NCBI GenBank assembly: GCA_003230795.1
Contig: QIGM01000228.1
Location: 1 to 5,059 of the forward strand
DNA length: 5,059 nucleotides
Direction: 5' to 3'
Origin: a bacterium
GTDB lineage: Bacteria; Bdellovibrionota_C; UBA2361; SZUA-149
Positions 1 through 5,059 of this stretch are shown piece by piece; position 1 is the stretch's first letter; each line of letters begins with the position of its first letter. A program made the position numbers and the translations under genes. The notes under the pieces were generated by a model. It was not told where the DNA came from. It ran no database searches and saw only the letters and a program-made list of their open reading frames with translations.

Positions 1-2
1 AG

Positions 3-164
3 AACAAGGAGCTCCGTAAGCAGTTTCTTGAACATTTCAAGTCGCTCTGCGACCTCGCGGCTGCCGCATATAAAAGCTGGAAGCGGGGGGACCTGTGCGT
101 CAGAATTCCAGCGGGAATGTTCTCTCCGAGAGTACCTACTCTTGTTTCTGCTCTGCAAATCTAG
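3..164 (+). CDS. C-terminal fragment of a gene running in from the left edge; unrecognised, possibly transposase-like
   Basis: This frame is open from the window edge and ends at TAG 162-164, leaving 53 residues of a protein whose start is outside. The fragment begins NKELRKQFLEHFKSLCDLAA and continues with a Tyr/Lys/Trp-rich stretch (AYKSWKRGD), then a Pro/Phe segment IPAGMFSPRVPTLVSALQ. It reads like a genuine folded-protein tail: an amphipathic helix followed by a proline-rich end. The overlapping frame 1, open from 1 to 339, is Ser/Arg-rich and looks non-coding. The charged helix plus 'PxGxFxPxxP' ending is loosely reminiscent of the C-termini of some bacterial transposases, but that is memory of a pattern and not a demonstrated match. 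The gene converges on the minus-strand Tad cluster, with about 254 nt between the two stop codons. Confidence is moderate that it is coding and low for any function. Confidence 0.5.
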   Translation, partial: NKELRKQFLEHFKSLCDLAAAAYKSWKRGDLCVRIPAGMFSPRVPTLVSALQI

Positions 165-418
165 ACCTTCTGGAGTAAACCACCTTAGTTTCAGCGAAAT
201 CGGTGAACATAAATACCCGAAATTATTCCTTGCGTCTTACTTTTCGCGAAATCCGCAAAAATCAAGTGCTACACGTGGGGTGAATACGTTTTCCTTGCAA
301 AGAGGCTATCGCTGCAGTTTTAAGAGCGTCGAACGGTGAGAATAGATGAGGAAGTCTCAGTATTGACGAAGTACCCGAGAAAGTACCCCGGCTCTAATTC
401 CCAACAATTCCCCCCCCC
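165..418. other. Convergent intergenic region without a convincing gene
   Basis: This stretch lies between the stop of the plus-strand fragment and the stop of the minus-strand VWA gene. I see no protein-like reading frame on either strand; frame 1 stays open to 339 but its composition is not protein-like. It contains the 10-bp palindrome TTTCGCGAAA at 242-251, an 8-bp direct repeat at 369-376 and 381-388, and a C run at its right end. No GC-rich hairpin followed by a T tract was found for either gene, so the terminators are weak, Rho-dependent or not recognisable by eye. Confidence 0.5.
369..388. repeat. Short tandem direct repeat AAGTACCC x2
   Basis: AAGTACCC occurs at 369-376 and again at 381-388, separated by GAGA, giving a 12-bp period. 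It lies about 30 bp beyond the 3' end of the VWA gene. Because GTAC is self-complementary, the two copies could also pair as a very small stem, but this is too weak to call a terminator. No function can be assigned. Confidence 0.45.
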
Positions 419-419
419 C
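410..419. repeat. Ten-base homopolymer (C on plus, G on minus) at the stop of the VWA gene
   Basis: Ten consecutive C bases run from 410 to 419. On the minus strand the gene ends TAG, and the G of that stop codon is the first base of the G run. Length changes in the run would leave the stop codon intact, so it cannot switch this frame on or off. Such tracts are prone to slippage in vivo and to sequencing or assembly error. Confidence 0.85.
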
Positions 420-2569
420 TAACCCTTCGGCCCTACGTAGACGAGGGTGTAGGGATTATCACCTATGATTTGGCCCATATATTCCTGTATCTGTTCTTCC
501 GTAGTGCGACATTTTGGATCTTGAGTAATTCTCGGTGCGTTAGCGAGATCATCTACGCTGCCTGTGCAGCTAGTGATTGGTGTGCATCCGGCAGGGCTCG
601 GTCGCACGGGGCCCCAGAGCCCACGAGTTGATGCCGCTATCTCGTAAGGAGGAACACTGGCCTCATAGAATGGATTATCTGCCGTGGCGTTTCTGAAGGC
701 ATCACTAATGTCTGAAAATGTCCCGCTATCGAATCCGCCCTTAACAAAAGACTCTCCTGAAGCCGTTCGTCTAAACTCAAGATCGTCCATGCATGCACCT
801 TCAGAGCCGTCTTCCTCGCTTGTGATATCAAGGGTATGCGGTGCGACGCTCTGTCCGACAAGGATTTGGTGAATAGGAATATTTCGTGGAACGATTTCGC
901 TTGAAACAAATTCGAGTAAGCTATCCTGGGCACCGCTATAGTAGTCGTAGTCATTATTGCAGCCTTCAACACAGCCTGGAATTCTGCCTCCGCCTTCCAG
1001 TGTGTCGCAATACGCACAGTTCCCTAGGCCATCACCGATTGCGACGATAAAGTCAGCGCTAAAGCCTCCCTCGCTGTTGCCGGTAGTTAACTGCCCCATG
1101 GCCTCACTAATGGCAAGCCCAGTATTGGTGCGAGCTGCATCAGGGCCAGCTGGGAAAAGTCCATGGCGGATGATAAGTTCCAAACCACTTGTCGTAGAAG
1201 CAGTAAGATCTGTGTCACTAATGCTTGCCAAGTCTGCGGCTATGGGTGTTGGTGAGGAAAAGTCGGTAAGTCGAACCAAATAGTCAAAATCATCTGTGAG
1301 GTTCACCACTCGAGGCCAAGCCGCATTCTCATCGTAGAAAATAAGGCAAGCTTCATCTCCTGCAACACGACGGTCTCTAAATGTTCGCATGGCCTCGTTG
1401 AGTCCAGCGAAGACTGTTTTTAGCGGCTCTGGTCCGCCATTTTGCATTAATGGGTCGACGTTTACACGGTAATATCTTCCGTCGTCAGTAGTGTCACTAA
1501 CTAGATAACGCGTGGCGTCAGCCGGATTGGGATGGCGGTTTGAATAGTCGCTACCGATCGCCCAGTGTTTGTTACCGAGAGTCTTCTTTAAAACGTAGTC
1601 ATCGTGAAAATGTATTCGTCGTCTCTCTTGCTCGGTCAGGCTTGCGAAGGTTCGGCCGAAGGGAGCAAGGAAGGTATCCCACTCGGAAGTATCTGTGGGC
1701 CGCGTTTGTGAAGTACAGATTGCTGCCGGAGTTGTAGTTTTCTCGCTCGGTCGCGCCTCTCCGGTGCAAAGGAAATTATAATGCTGAGTGTGGAAGTAAT
1801 CTTCTGGAACGCTTGGATTGTCGCCTTCAAGAAGAAACGCCCACTCTCTTCCTCGTCCTTCCGTTGGTTCGTCCGCCTGTTCACTTGTAATCCTACCCAA
1901 GTGGGTATCTCTCACCATCGATCCAGAAAGATCGATGATGAAACATCCATGACGAGGTACAACCGAGGCGACTGCGGTCACATCGACGTCGAACACGTCG
2001 TTACCGAGAAAATTCAAGCGACTCGCTATTGCAGTCGTAATCCCTTGATAAAGGGAACCGGTAATTCTGTACGCCGTAATCAAAGGATCTGCGGAGGAAA
2101 GATCTGTTGGATCAAAACAAGGGTATTCTCCATTGCCAATTAACTCACAAGGGTCGTCTCCATTATCCGAGAAATACCAGACTCCTGGCTCTAGAAATGC
2201 GCCGTCGCTTCCTTCCAGAGAGCTTAGCTGGGCTTGTGCGGTAGGTCCGACCTGGTCAGAAAGTATTAGGTTACTATCGGAGACTCTTTGAGCAGCAGCA
2301 AGTGCTGCTGCTACCTGCACGTTAATGTCTGCACTAGGGCTGGAGAAATGTCCATTGATCGCAGCCAGCGCCGCGAGCCGTGCGTAGTGCTGGGTTTGCT
2401 CACGAGAAGAAGCGAGCAGATTCATGTCGACTACGATGGCTGCAAAGATTAGAAAAACAGTGAGCAAGAGAGCAACGAGCGGGATAACTGCCCCACGTTC
2501 TCTGTCCTCTTCCTCTGGTCGGCAATAGCAAGTTCTAGATTCAGTGAGAATCCAATTACGTCGTGACAC
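419..2569 (-). CDS. TadG-like protein: N-terminal membrane anchor plus von Willebrand factor A domain with large insertions
   Basis: Predicted product is 716 aa from the GTG at 2569-2567, chosen because AGAGAGG sits 8 nt upstream. In-frame starts further out (ATG at 2605, TTG at 2614) lie inside the preceding gene and give an unlikely Arg-rich extension. Residues 1-25 are charged and contain a Cys-Tyr-Cys pair. One hydrophobic helix follows at about 26-48 (GAVIPLVALLLTVFLIFAAI), the usual TadG anchor; the +5 Glu of pilins is absent. An Ala-rich region up to about 200 resembles the TadG N-terminal part. The VWA domain then shows a metal-ion-dependent adhesion site: DLSGSM with D213, S215 and S217, TNTGLAI with T481, and AIGDG with D513. 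The spacing from DLSGS to the Thr is about 265 residues, far longer than in simple VWA domains, because of a His/Tyr/Asp-rich insertion at about 225-380. A second insertion after the metal Asp carries C518, C521, C533 and C537. TadG proteins are cell-envelope components of Tad pilus systems, and VWA domains typically bind protein ligands. It is the last gene of the cluster and probably co-translated with the one before it. Confidence 0.85.
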   Translation of the reverse strand: MSRRNWILTESRTCYCRPEEEDRERGAVIPLVALLLTVFLIFAAIVVDMNLLASSREQTQHYARLAALAAINGHFSSPSADINVQVAAALAAAQRVSDSNLILSDQVGPTAQAQLSSLEGSDGAFLEPGVWYFSDNGDDPCELIGNGEYPCFDPTDLSSADPLITAYRITGSLYQGITTAIASRLNFLGNDVFDVDVTAVASVVPRHGCFIIDLSGSMVRDTHLGRITSEQADEPTEGRGREWAFLLEGDNPSVPEDYFHTQHYNFLCTGEARPSEKTTTPAAICTSQTRPTDTSEWDTFLAPFGRTFASLTEQERRRIHFHDDYVLKKTLGNKHWAIGSDYSNRHPNPADATRYLVSDTTDDGRYYRVNVDPLMQNGGPEPLKTVFAGLNEAMRTFRDRRVAGDEACLIFYDENAAWPRVVNLTDDFDYLVRLTDFSSPTPIAADLASISDTDLTASTTSGLELIIRHGLFPAGPDAARTNTGLAISEAMGQLTTGNSEGGFSADFIVAIGDGLGNCAYCDTLEGGGRIPGCVEGCNNDYDYYSGAQDSLLEFVSSEIVPRNIPIHQILVGQSVAPHTLDITSEEDGSEGACMDDLEFRRTASGESFVKGGFDSGTFSDISDAFRNATADNPFYEASVPPYEIAASTRGLWGPVRPSPAGCTPITSCTGSVDDLANAPRITQDPKCRTTEEQIQEYMGQIIGDNPYTLVYVGPKG

Positions 2570-2577
2570 TAAGTAAA

Positions 2578-2584
2578 CCTCTCT
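2578..2584 (-). promoter_or_regulatory. Ribosome binding site AGAGAGG that decides the GTG start of the VWA gene
   Basis: On the minus strand AGAGAGG spans 2584-2578, and its first two bases are the last two bases of the upstream gene's TAG stop (2585-2583). Eight nucleotides separate it from the GTG at 2569. This spacing supports the GTG over the further-upstream ATG/TTG, and the overlap with the stop suggests that translation of the two genes is coupled. Confidence 0.7.
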
Positions 2585-4355
2585 ATTCCGGAATCGAAGC
2601 GCCATCCGGGCCAATAATACAATCCGTCGTCAAGCACTCTATCGGTCCGCAGGCGCTTCCTCCGATTAAGACTTCATCACCTGGGCATTCGCAGGCACAT
2701 GCAGAGCTGTTAATATTGCCACCGGCGCATACGATATCAGGGCAGCCGCAACTAGAGCCAAGGAGGACTTGCGCACCAGGACACGGTCGGCATTCACAGG
2801 CGCTAGCGCGGAACTCTTCTCCGTTGTCGAAACAGGTATTTGGGTCTAGCTCGCAGACGCAACTTGTTCCGTCCCCACTTGCTTCACTCTCTCCAGGGCA
2901 ATCTCTGCAGCGGCATTTTCCGATGTCTAAGCGTTGATCTGGGTTACAATCAGCAACTGTCAGAGTGCACTCGCAGCTGGTTCCGTCAGGAGTACCAGTC
3001 TGTTCTCCTGGGCAGTCTCTGCAGCGGCATTGATCGACATCAACGCGATCTCCCGGGCCACATTCGTTGTTGCTGAGGAAGTCGGGTGGGCACTCACAAA
3101 CTTCTCCTGTGGAGTCGGCCACTTGTTCGTAAGGACATGGATTGCATTTGCAATTCTCGCTATCGAAGACCTCAGTGCCTGTGCATCCCGCTTCAGATGC
3201 GTTCGCAAATGGACATTCGCAGGCTCTTCCGTCAGCATTGGCAACCTGTTCAAATGGGCAACCTACACAGTCGCATTCCTCAGCATCGAAAATTTGCTCT
3301 GGGCCACATCCCGCTTCAGCGGCACTGCTTACTGGGCAACTGCAAGCGATACCATCCGTACTTGTGTTTTGTCCCGGACAGTCATCGCAGCGGCAAGCAT
3401 CTGCATCAAATATTTGCCCCGCAGCGCAACCCAGTTCTTCTGCGGTAGTGTAGGGGCAAAAACAGTTTCCACCTTCGTCTATATCGAAGGTATCACCCGC
3501 CTTGCAGATACAGCGTATGACACCATCTTCTTCTACAGTATCGAAGATGCCTGGGTCACAAATACAGCTACCAGAGCCGTCGTCTAGCAGTGTTGGATTA
3601 TCGGGGTCGGTGCTGCATGGGCAATCGACTGGAGTTTCGCCACCGGGTCCAACCGGACGGCCTCTACAATCGAGGCGTGCAGGAAAAGATGTGAGGAACC
3701 GAGGTTCACGGAATCCTGCGGCGTGTCCTTCAACATTGAGCTCACCAAGAAATGGGAAAAAGGTATCTACTCTCGCGCGAATTCTGACTTCGACCGGTTC
3801 GTTCTGTAGGATATCGCTCAATGCTTGAACATTAGGCTCGTCGGCATCAAAATTGATAATCCTAGCGCTAGGGGCATCTGTGCCGTATTGTAGCTTCGCT
3901 GTTAGGTTTTTATCTTCTGAAATAATGAACTCAATTGCAGCGCGATTAGGGTCCGCTTCGCTAATCAAATACGCCCGGTCACTACTTACATCTGTTCCGA
4001 GCATGGTTTCTAGCGGTAAGTCTTGGGCAACTTTCAGGACTTTCTCGATTGCGTCCAATCGTCGAGTACCGCAGTTGACCCTCTGCGCAGGTGGCAGGCG
4101 TCGACAGTCTGTGTCTAGATCTTCAATCACTGAGGCTAGCGATACTGCTCTGTTGGCAGCGCTGTTTAGTATGCCCTGAATGGTGAGGTATCTGACAAAA
4201 TCAAAAAGTGCGAGAACAGTAAAAAGGAGAAGTGGGATAACTATGGCGAACTCGAGGAGAGTAGCTCCTTGCTCGTTCTCCTCAGCCTGTCGCTGTTGAG
4301 ATGCCTGAGCATTTCGCCTAATCCGAAGTAGAGAAGATTTCGTAGATAAATTCAT
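2583..4355 (-). CDS. TadE-like pseudopilin fused to a long C-terminal cysteine-rich repeat array
   Basis: The product is 590 aa from ATG 4355-4353, with TAGG 6 nt upstream as ribosome binding site. Residues 1-30 form a charged leader ending in NEQG. It is followed by ATLLEFAIVIPLLLFTVLAL, so cleavage after G30 leaves Glu at +5 (E35) in front of a hydrophobic helix at about 31-55. This is the prepilin-peptidase site and TadE signature. Residues 56-229 resemble the periplasmic part of TadE proteins, ending in a beta-like VEVRIRARVDTFFPF stretch. From residue 230 to the end there are 52 cysteines, arranged as seven six-Cys units (284-556) with degenerate units on both sides. Ordinary TadE proteins are about 130-200 aa, so about 360 residues are added. 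The role of a TadE domain is minor pseudopilin of Tad pili; the tail is inferred to be an exported, disulfide-bonded stalk or binding module. It lies between a short TadE-like gene and the VWA gene, on the same strand. Alternative reading: a surface protein that merely borrows a pilin-type anchor. Confidence 0.88.
   Translation of the reverse strand: MNLSTKSSLLRIRRNAQASQQRQAEENEQGATLLEFAIVIPLLLFTVLALFDFVRYLTIQGILNSAANRAVSLASVIEDLDTDCRRLPPAQRVNCGTRRLDAIEKVLKVAQDLPLETMLGTDVSSDRAYLISEADPNRAAIEFIISEDKNLTAKLQYGTDAPSARIINFDADEPNVQALSDILQNEPVEVRIRARVDTFFPFLGELNVEGHAAGFREPRFLTSFPARLDCRGRPVGPGGETPVDCPCSTDPDNPTLLDDGSGSCICDPGIFDTVEEDGVIRCICKAGDTFDIDEGGNCFCPYTTAEELGCAAGQIFDADACRCDDCPGQNTSTDGIACSCPVSSAAEAGCGPEQIFDAEECDCVGCPFEQVANADGRACECPFANASEAGCTGTEVFDSENCKCNPCPYEQVADSTGEVCECPPDFLSNNECGPGDRVDVDQCRCRDCPGEQTGTPDGTSCECTLTVADCNPDQRLDIGKCRCRDCPGESEASGDGTSCVCELDPNTCFDNGEEFRASACECRPCPGAQVLLGSSCGCPDIVCAGGNINSSACACECPGDEVLIGGSACGPIECLTTDCIIGPDGASIPE
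2586..3623 (-). repeat. Tandem six-cysteine protein repeats (7 full units plus degenerate ends) inside the TadE-like gene
   Basis: The region encodes residues 245-590. Full units begin at C284, C326, C366, C407, C448, C486 and C525, with lengths of about 42, 40, 41, 41, 38, 39 and 32 residues. The shared pattern is CP..Q....DG..C.CP......GC.P...FD...C.C, with six Cys per unit. Residues 245-283 and 557-590 are degenerate units. At DNA level a 22-base segment over the CRCRDCPG junction recurs at 2896-2917 and 3010-3031 with one mismatch, 114 bp apart (38 codons), pointing to duplication of units. The spacing is broadly EGF-like in style, but I cannot assign a named family. Confidence 0.85.
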
Positions 4356-4490
4356 GTGGGGCCTAACCTATAAAACGCTGAAATCTAAGAGTAACGCACA
4401 ATAAACTCATGCGAAACATATTCGTTTTATCGGACTCTACTCTCAGCCATCCCACATCAACACCTAAGAGTCCGTATATTTTACCTTAAT
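4356..4490 (-). other. Intergenic spacer between the two TadE-like genes
   Basis: The 135-nt gap is much longer than the 13-nt gap between the next two genes. It carries an 8-bp inverted repeat near the 3' end of the short TadE gene and the ribosome binding site of the long one. No open frame of note was seen. It could hold an mRNA processing or attenuation element, or a secondary promoter. The sequence TTTATAGG close to the start of the long gene is -10-like, but no well-spaced -35 box accompanies it. Confidence 0.5.
4431..4474 (-). promoter_or_regulatory. Inverted repeat (8-bp arms) downstream of the short TadE-like gene
   Basis: CGGACTCT at 4431-4438 is the exact reverse complement of AGAGTCCG at 4467-4474, with 28 nt between the arms. 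It begins 16 nt past the stop of the short TadE gene on the transcribed strand. The arm is followed by ATAAAACG and not a T run, so it is not a classic intrinsic terminator. It could stabilise the upstream message or attenuate read-through to the next gene. The long loop makes the stem only moderately stable. Confidence 0.4.
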
Positions 4491-4976
4491 TTAGGGCGAT
4501 GGAACTCCTCCCAAATACAGGTAAGGACCAGTCGCCTCGGAACGCCCGAGAACGTCTAGAAAGTTAACTTGGTCGAACCAAGCATCAAAGTTGAATGCCA
4601 TATTTACTTTTACTTCCAAAGCGCCACCGTTGTCTTCGAGGGTGGTCTGCAGGCTATTGACGTCATTCGTCCAATCCATGTCTCCTCGCTCAAGTAAGAT
4701 CTCAATTCTTTGGTGTATGGCCTGATGCCCAGCTGGTATGCCGGCATCTCCTCGTATAAAGGTGCCCTCTTCAAGTCCGCCAATAGAGGACGCGTATCGG
4801 GTTGCCTCGTACACCACTCTCGTAATTGTAATATATTGATTGAGAGCCCTTCCTAGGTCGACTGAGGCTCCAATTATAATGAGGATAAATGGAAATACTA
4901 TCGCCATCTCGAGCATAGCGTTCCCTCGCTCTCCGTTGCTTTCTGCGTGATATTTTCGAAGGAGAGTAAACTGCAT
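4491..4976 (-). CDS. TadE-like Tad-pilus minor pseudopilin
   Basis: The product is 161 aa from ATG 4976-4974 to TAA. On the minus strand AAGGTAGG precedes the ATG, with its last GG 5 nt away, which supports the start. A short leader ending in GERG (G18) precedes NAMLEMAIVFPFILIIIGAS. Cleavage after G18 puts Glu at +5 (E23), the prepilin-peptidase signature, followed by one hydrophobic helix at about 19-43 and then a Tyr/Arg segment (VVYEATRYAS) typical of TadE/TadF-class proteins. The remaining 100 residues are a short periplasmic domain ending in beta-like EVKVNMAFNF. Its length fits the TadE family. TadE and TadF are pseudopilins processed by the Tad peptidase and needed for Flp pilus assembly; that role is inferred here. 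It is the first visible gene of the cluster. Sequence alone does not separate TadE from TadF, so no symbol is given. Confidence 0.87.
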   Translation of the reverse strand: MQFTLLRKYHAESNGERGNAMLEMAIVFPFILIIIGASVDLGRALNQYITITRVVYEATRYASSIGGLEEGTFIRGDAGIPAGHQAIHQRIEILLERGDMDWTNDVNSLQTTLEDNGGALEVKVNMAFNFDAWFDQVNFLDVLGRSEATGPYLYLGGVPSP

Positions 4977-4981
4977 AATAA

Positions 4982-4989
4982 CCTACCTT
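4982..4989 (-). promoter_or_regulatory. Ribosome binding site of the short TadE-like gene
   Basis: AAGGTAGG on the minus strand lies 5 nt ahead of ATG 4976-4974, or 9 nt if AAGG is the pairing core. The heptamer TAGGTTA (4985-4979) also occurs ahead of the second TadE-like gene at 4370-4364. This may be coincidence. Confidence 0.5.
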
Positions 4990-5016
4990 TACGTCTTGTC
5001 TAGCTAAGTATCGGGA

Positions 5017-5045
5017 ATTACTCAGATAGTGGAAATTGTTATCAA
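5017..5045 (-). promoter_or_regulatory. Candidate sigma70-type promoter for the Tad cluster
   Basis: On the minus strand TTGATA (5045-5040, one mismatch to TTGACA) is followed after exactly 17 nt by AGTAAT (5022-5017, two mismatches to TATAAT). This would place the transcription start near 5010 with a leader of roughly 33 nt before the first TadE gene. It fits the geometry, but the match is modest. The cluster could instead be read through from genes beyond the right edge. Confidence 0.35.
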
Positions 5046-5059
5046 AGGAGACTAATATC

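Noticed and set aside
28..339. Plus-strand open frame of 103 codons starting at TTG
   Set aside because: It overlaps the more protein-like frame ending at 164, has Ser/Arg/Cys-rich low-information composition, no clear ribosome binding site, and no recognisable motif.
340..409. Intrinsic terminator for the Tad cluster
   Set aside because: Only tiny self-complementary pieces (GTAC pairs, a 4-bp TGAG/CTCA stem) are present, with no stable GC stem followed by a T tract.
2570..2614. Longer start for the VWA protein (TTG at 2614 or ATG at 2605)
   Set aside because: Both lie within the preceding gene and lack a good ribosome binding site, while AGAGAGG is ideally spaced from the GTG at 2569.
2934..3587. 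Plus-strand open frame of 217 codons opposite the Cys-repeat array
   Set aside because: It is an antisense shadow: regular Cys codons and the repeat structure of the minus-strand gene keep the complementary frames open. The minus-strand product has a coherent leader, helix and repeats.
2586..3623. CRISPR-like array in the regularly repeating segment
   Set aside because: Repeats are in-frame, multiples of three, diverged at DNA level, and encode a continuous Cys pattern, so this is a protein repeat.
4356..4420. Separate promoter for the long pseudopilin gene
   Set aside because: TTTATAGG resembles a -10 box, but no -35 hexamer at 16-18 nt was found.

Overview
The window is dominated by a three-gene cluster on the minus strand, transcribed from right to left. 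It encodes envelope proteins of the Tad (tight adherence, Flp-type pilus) TadE/TadG class. Base composition is balanced. Prepilin-like leaders, Tad-type minor pseudopilins and a TadG-like von Willebrand A (VWA) protein suggest a Gram-negative bacterium, perhaps a proteobacterium or a member of the Bdellovibrio/Oligoflexia group. The sequence alone does not fix the taxon.

Layout in transcription order. A candidate sigma70-type promoter lies at 5045-5017. It is followed by a compact TadE-like pseudopilin (4976-4491, 161 aa). A 135-nt gap contains an 8-bp inverted repeat. Next is a second TadE-like pseudopilin (4355-2583, 590 aa), whose C-terminal 60% is a tandem array of six-cysteine repeats. 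Thirteen nucleotides after its stop, and sharing bases with its stop codon through the ribosome binding site, is a TadG-like membrane-anchored VWA protein (GTG start at 2569, stop at 419, 716 aa). A run of ten C bases on the plus strand abuts the end of this last gene.

The left end (3-164, plus strand) holds the last 53 codons of a gene whose body lies outside the window. It converges on the Tad cluster. Its Arg/Lys/Trp-rich tail is loosely reminiscent of transposase-type C-termini, but this is a weak call. Positions 165-418 hold no convincing gene and no strong terminator.

Working model: the two pseudopilins carry G/xxxxE prepilin cleavage sites and would be processed by a TadV-type peptidase and inserted in the inner membrane. 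The VWA protein is anchored by one N-terminal helix and faces the periplasm or surface. The Cys-rich tail and the Cys-containing insertion of the VWA protein both look like disulfide-stabilised exported modules, possibly for adhesion. No Tad ATPase, secretin, prepilin peptidase or major Flp pilin is visible here. The cluster therefore either continues upstream beyond position 5059 or is a detached accessory set. The TadE to Cys-repeat fusion is the most unusual thing in the window.
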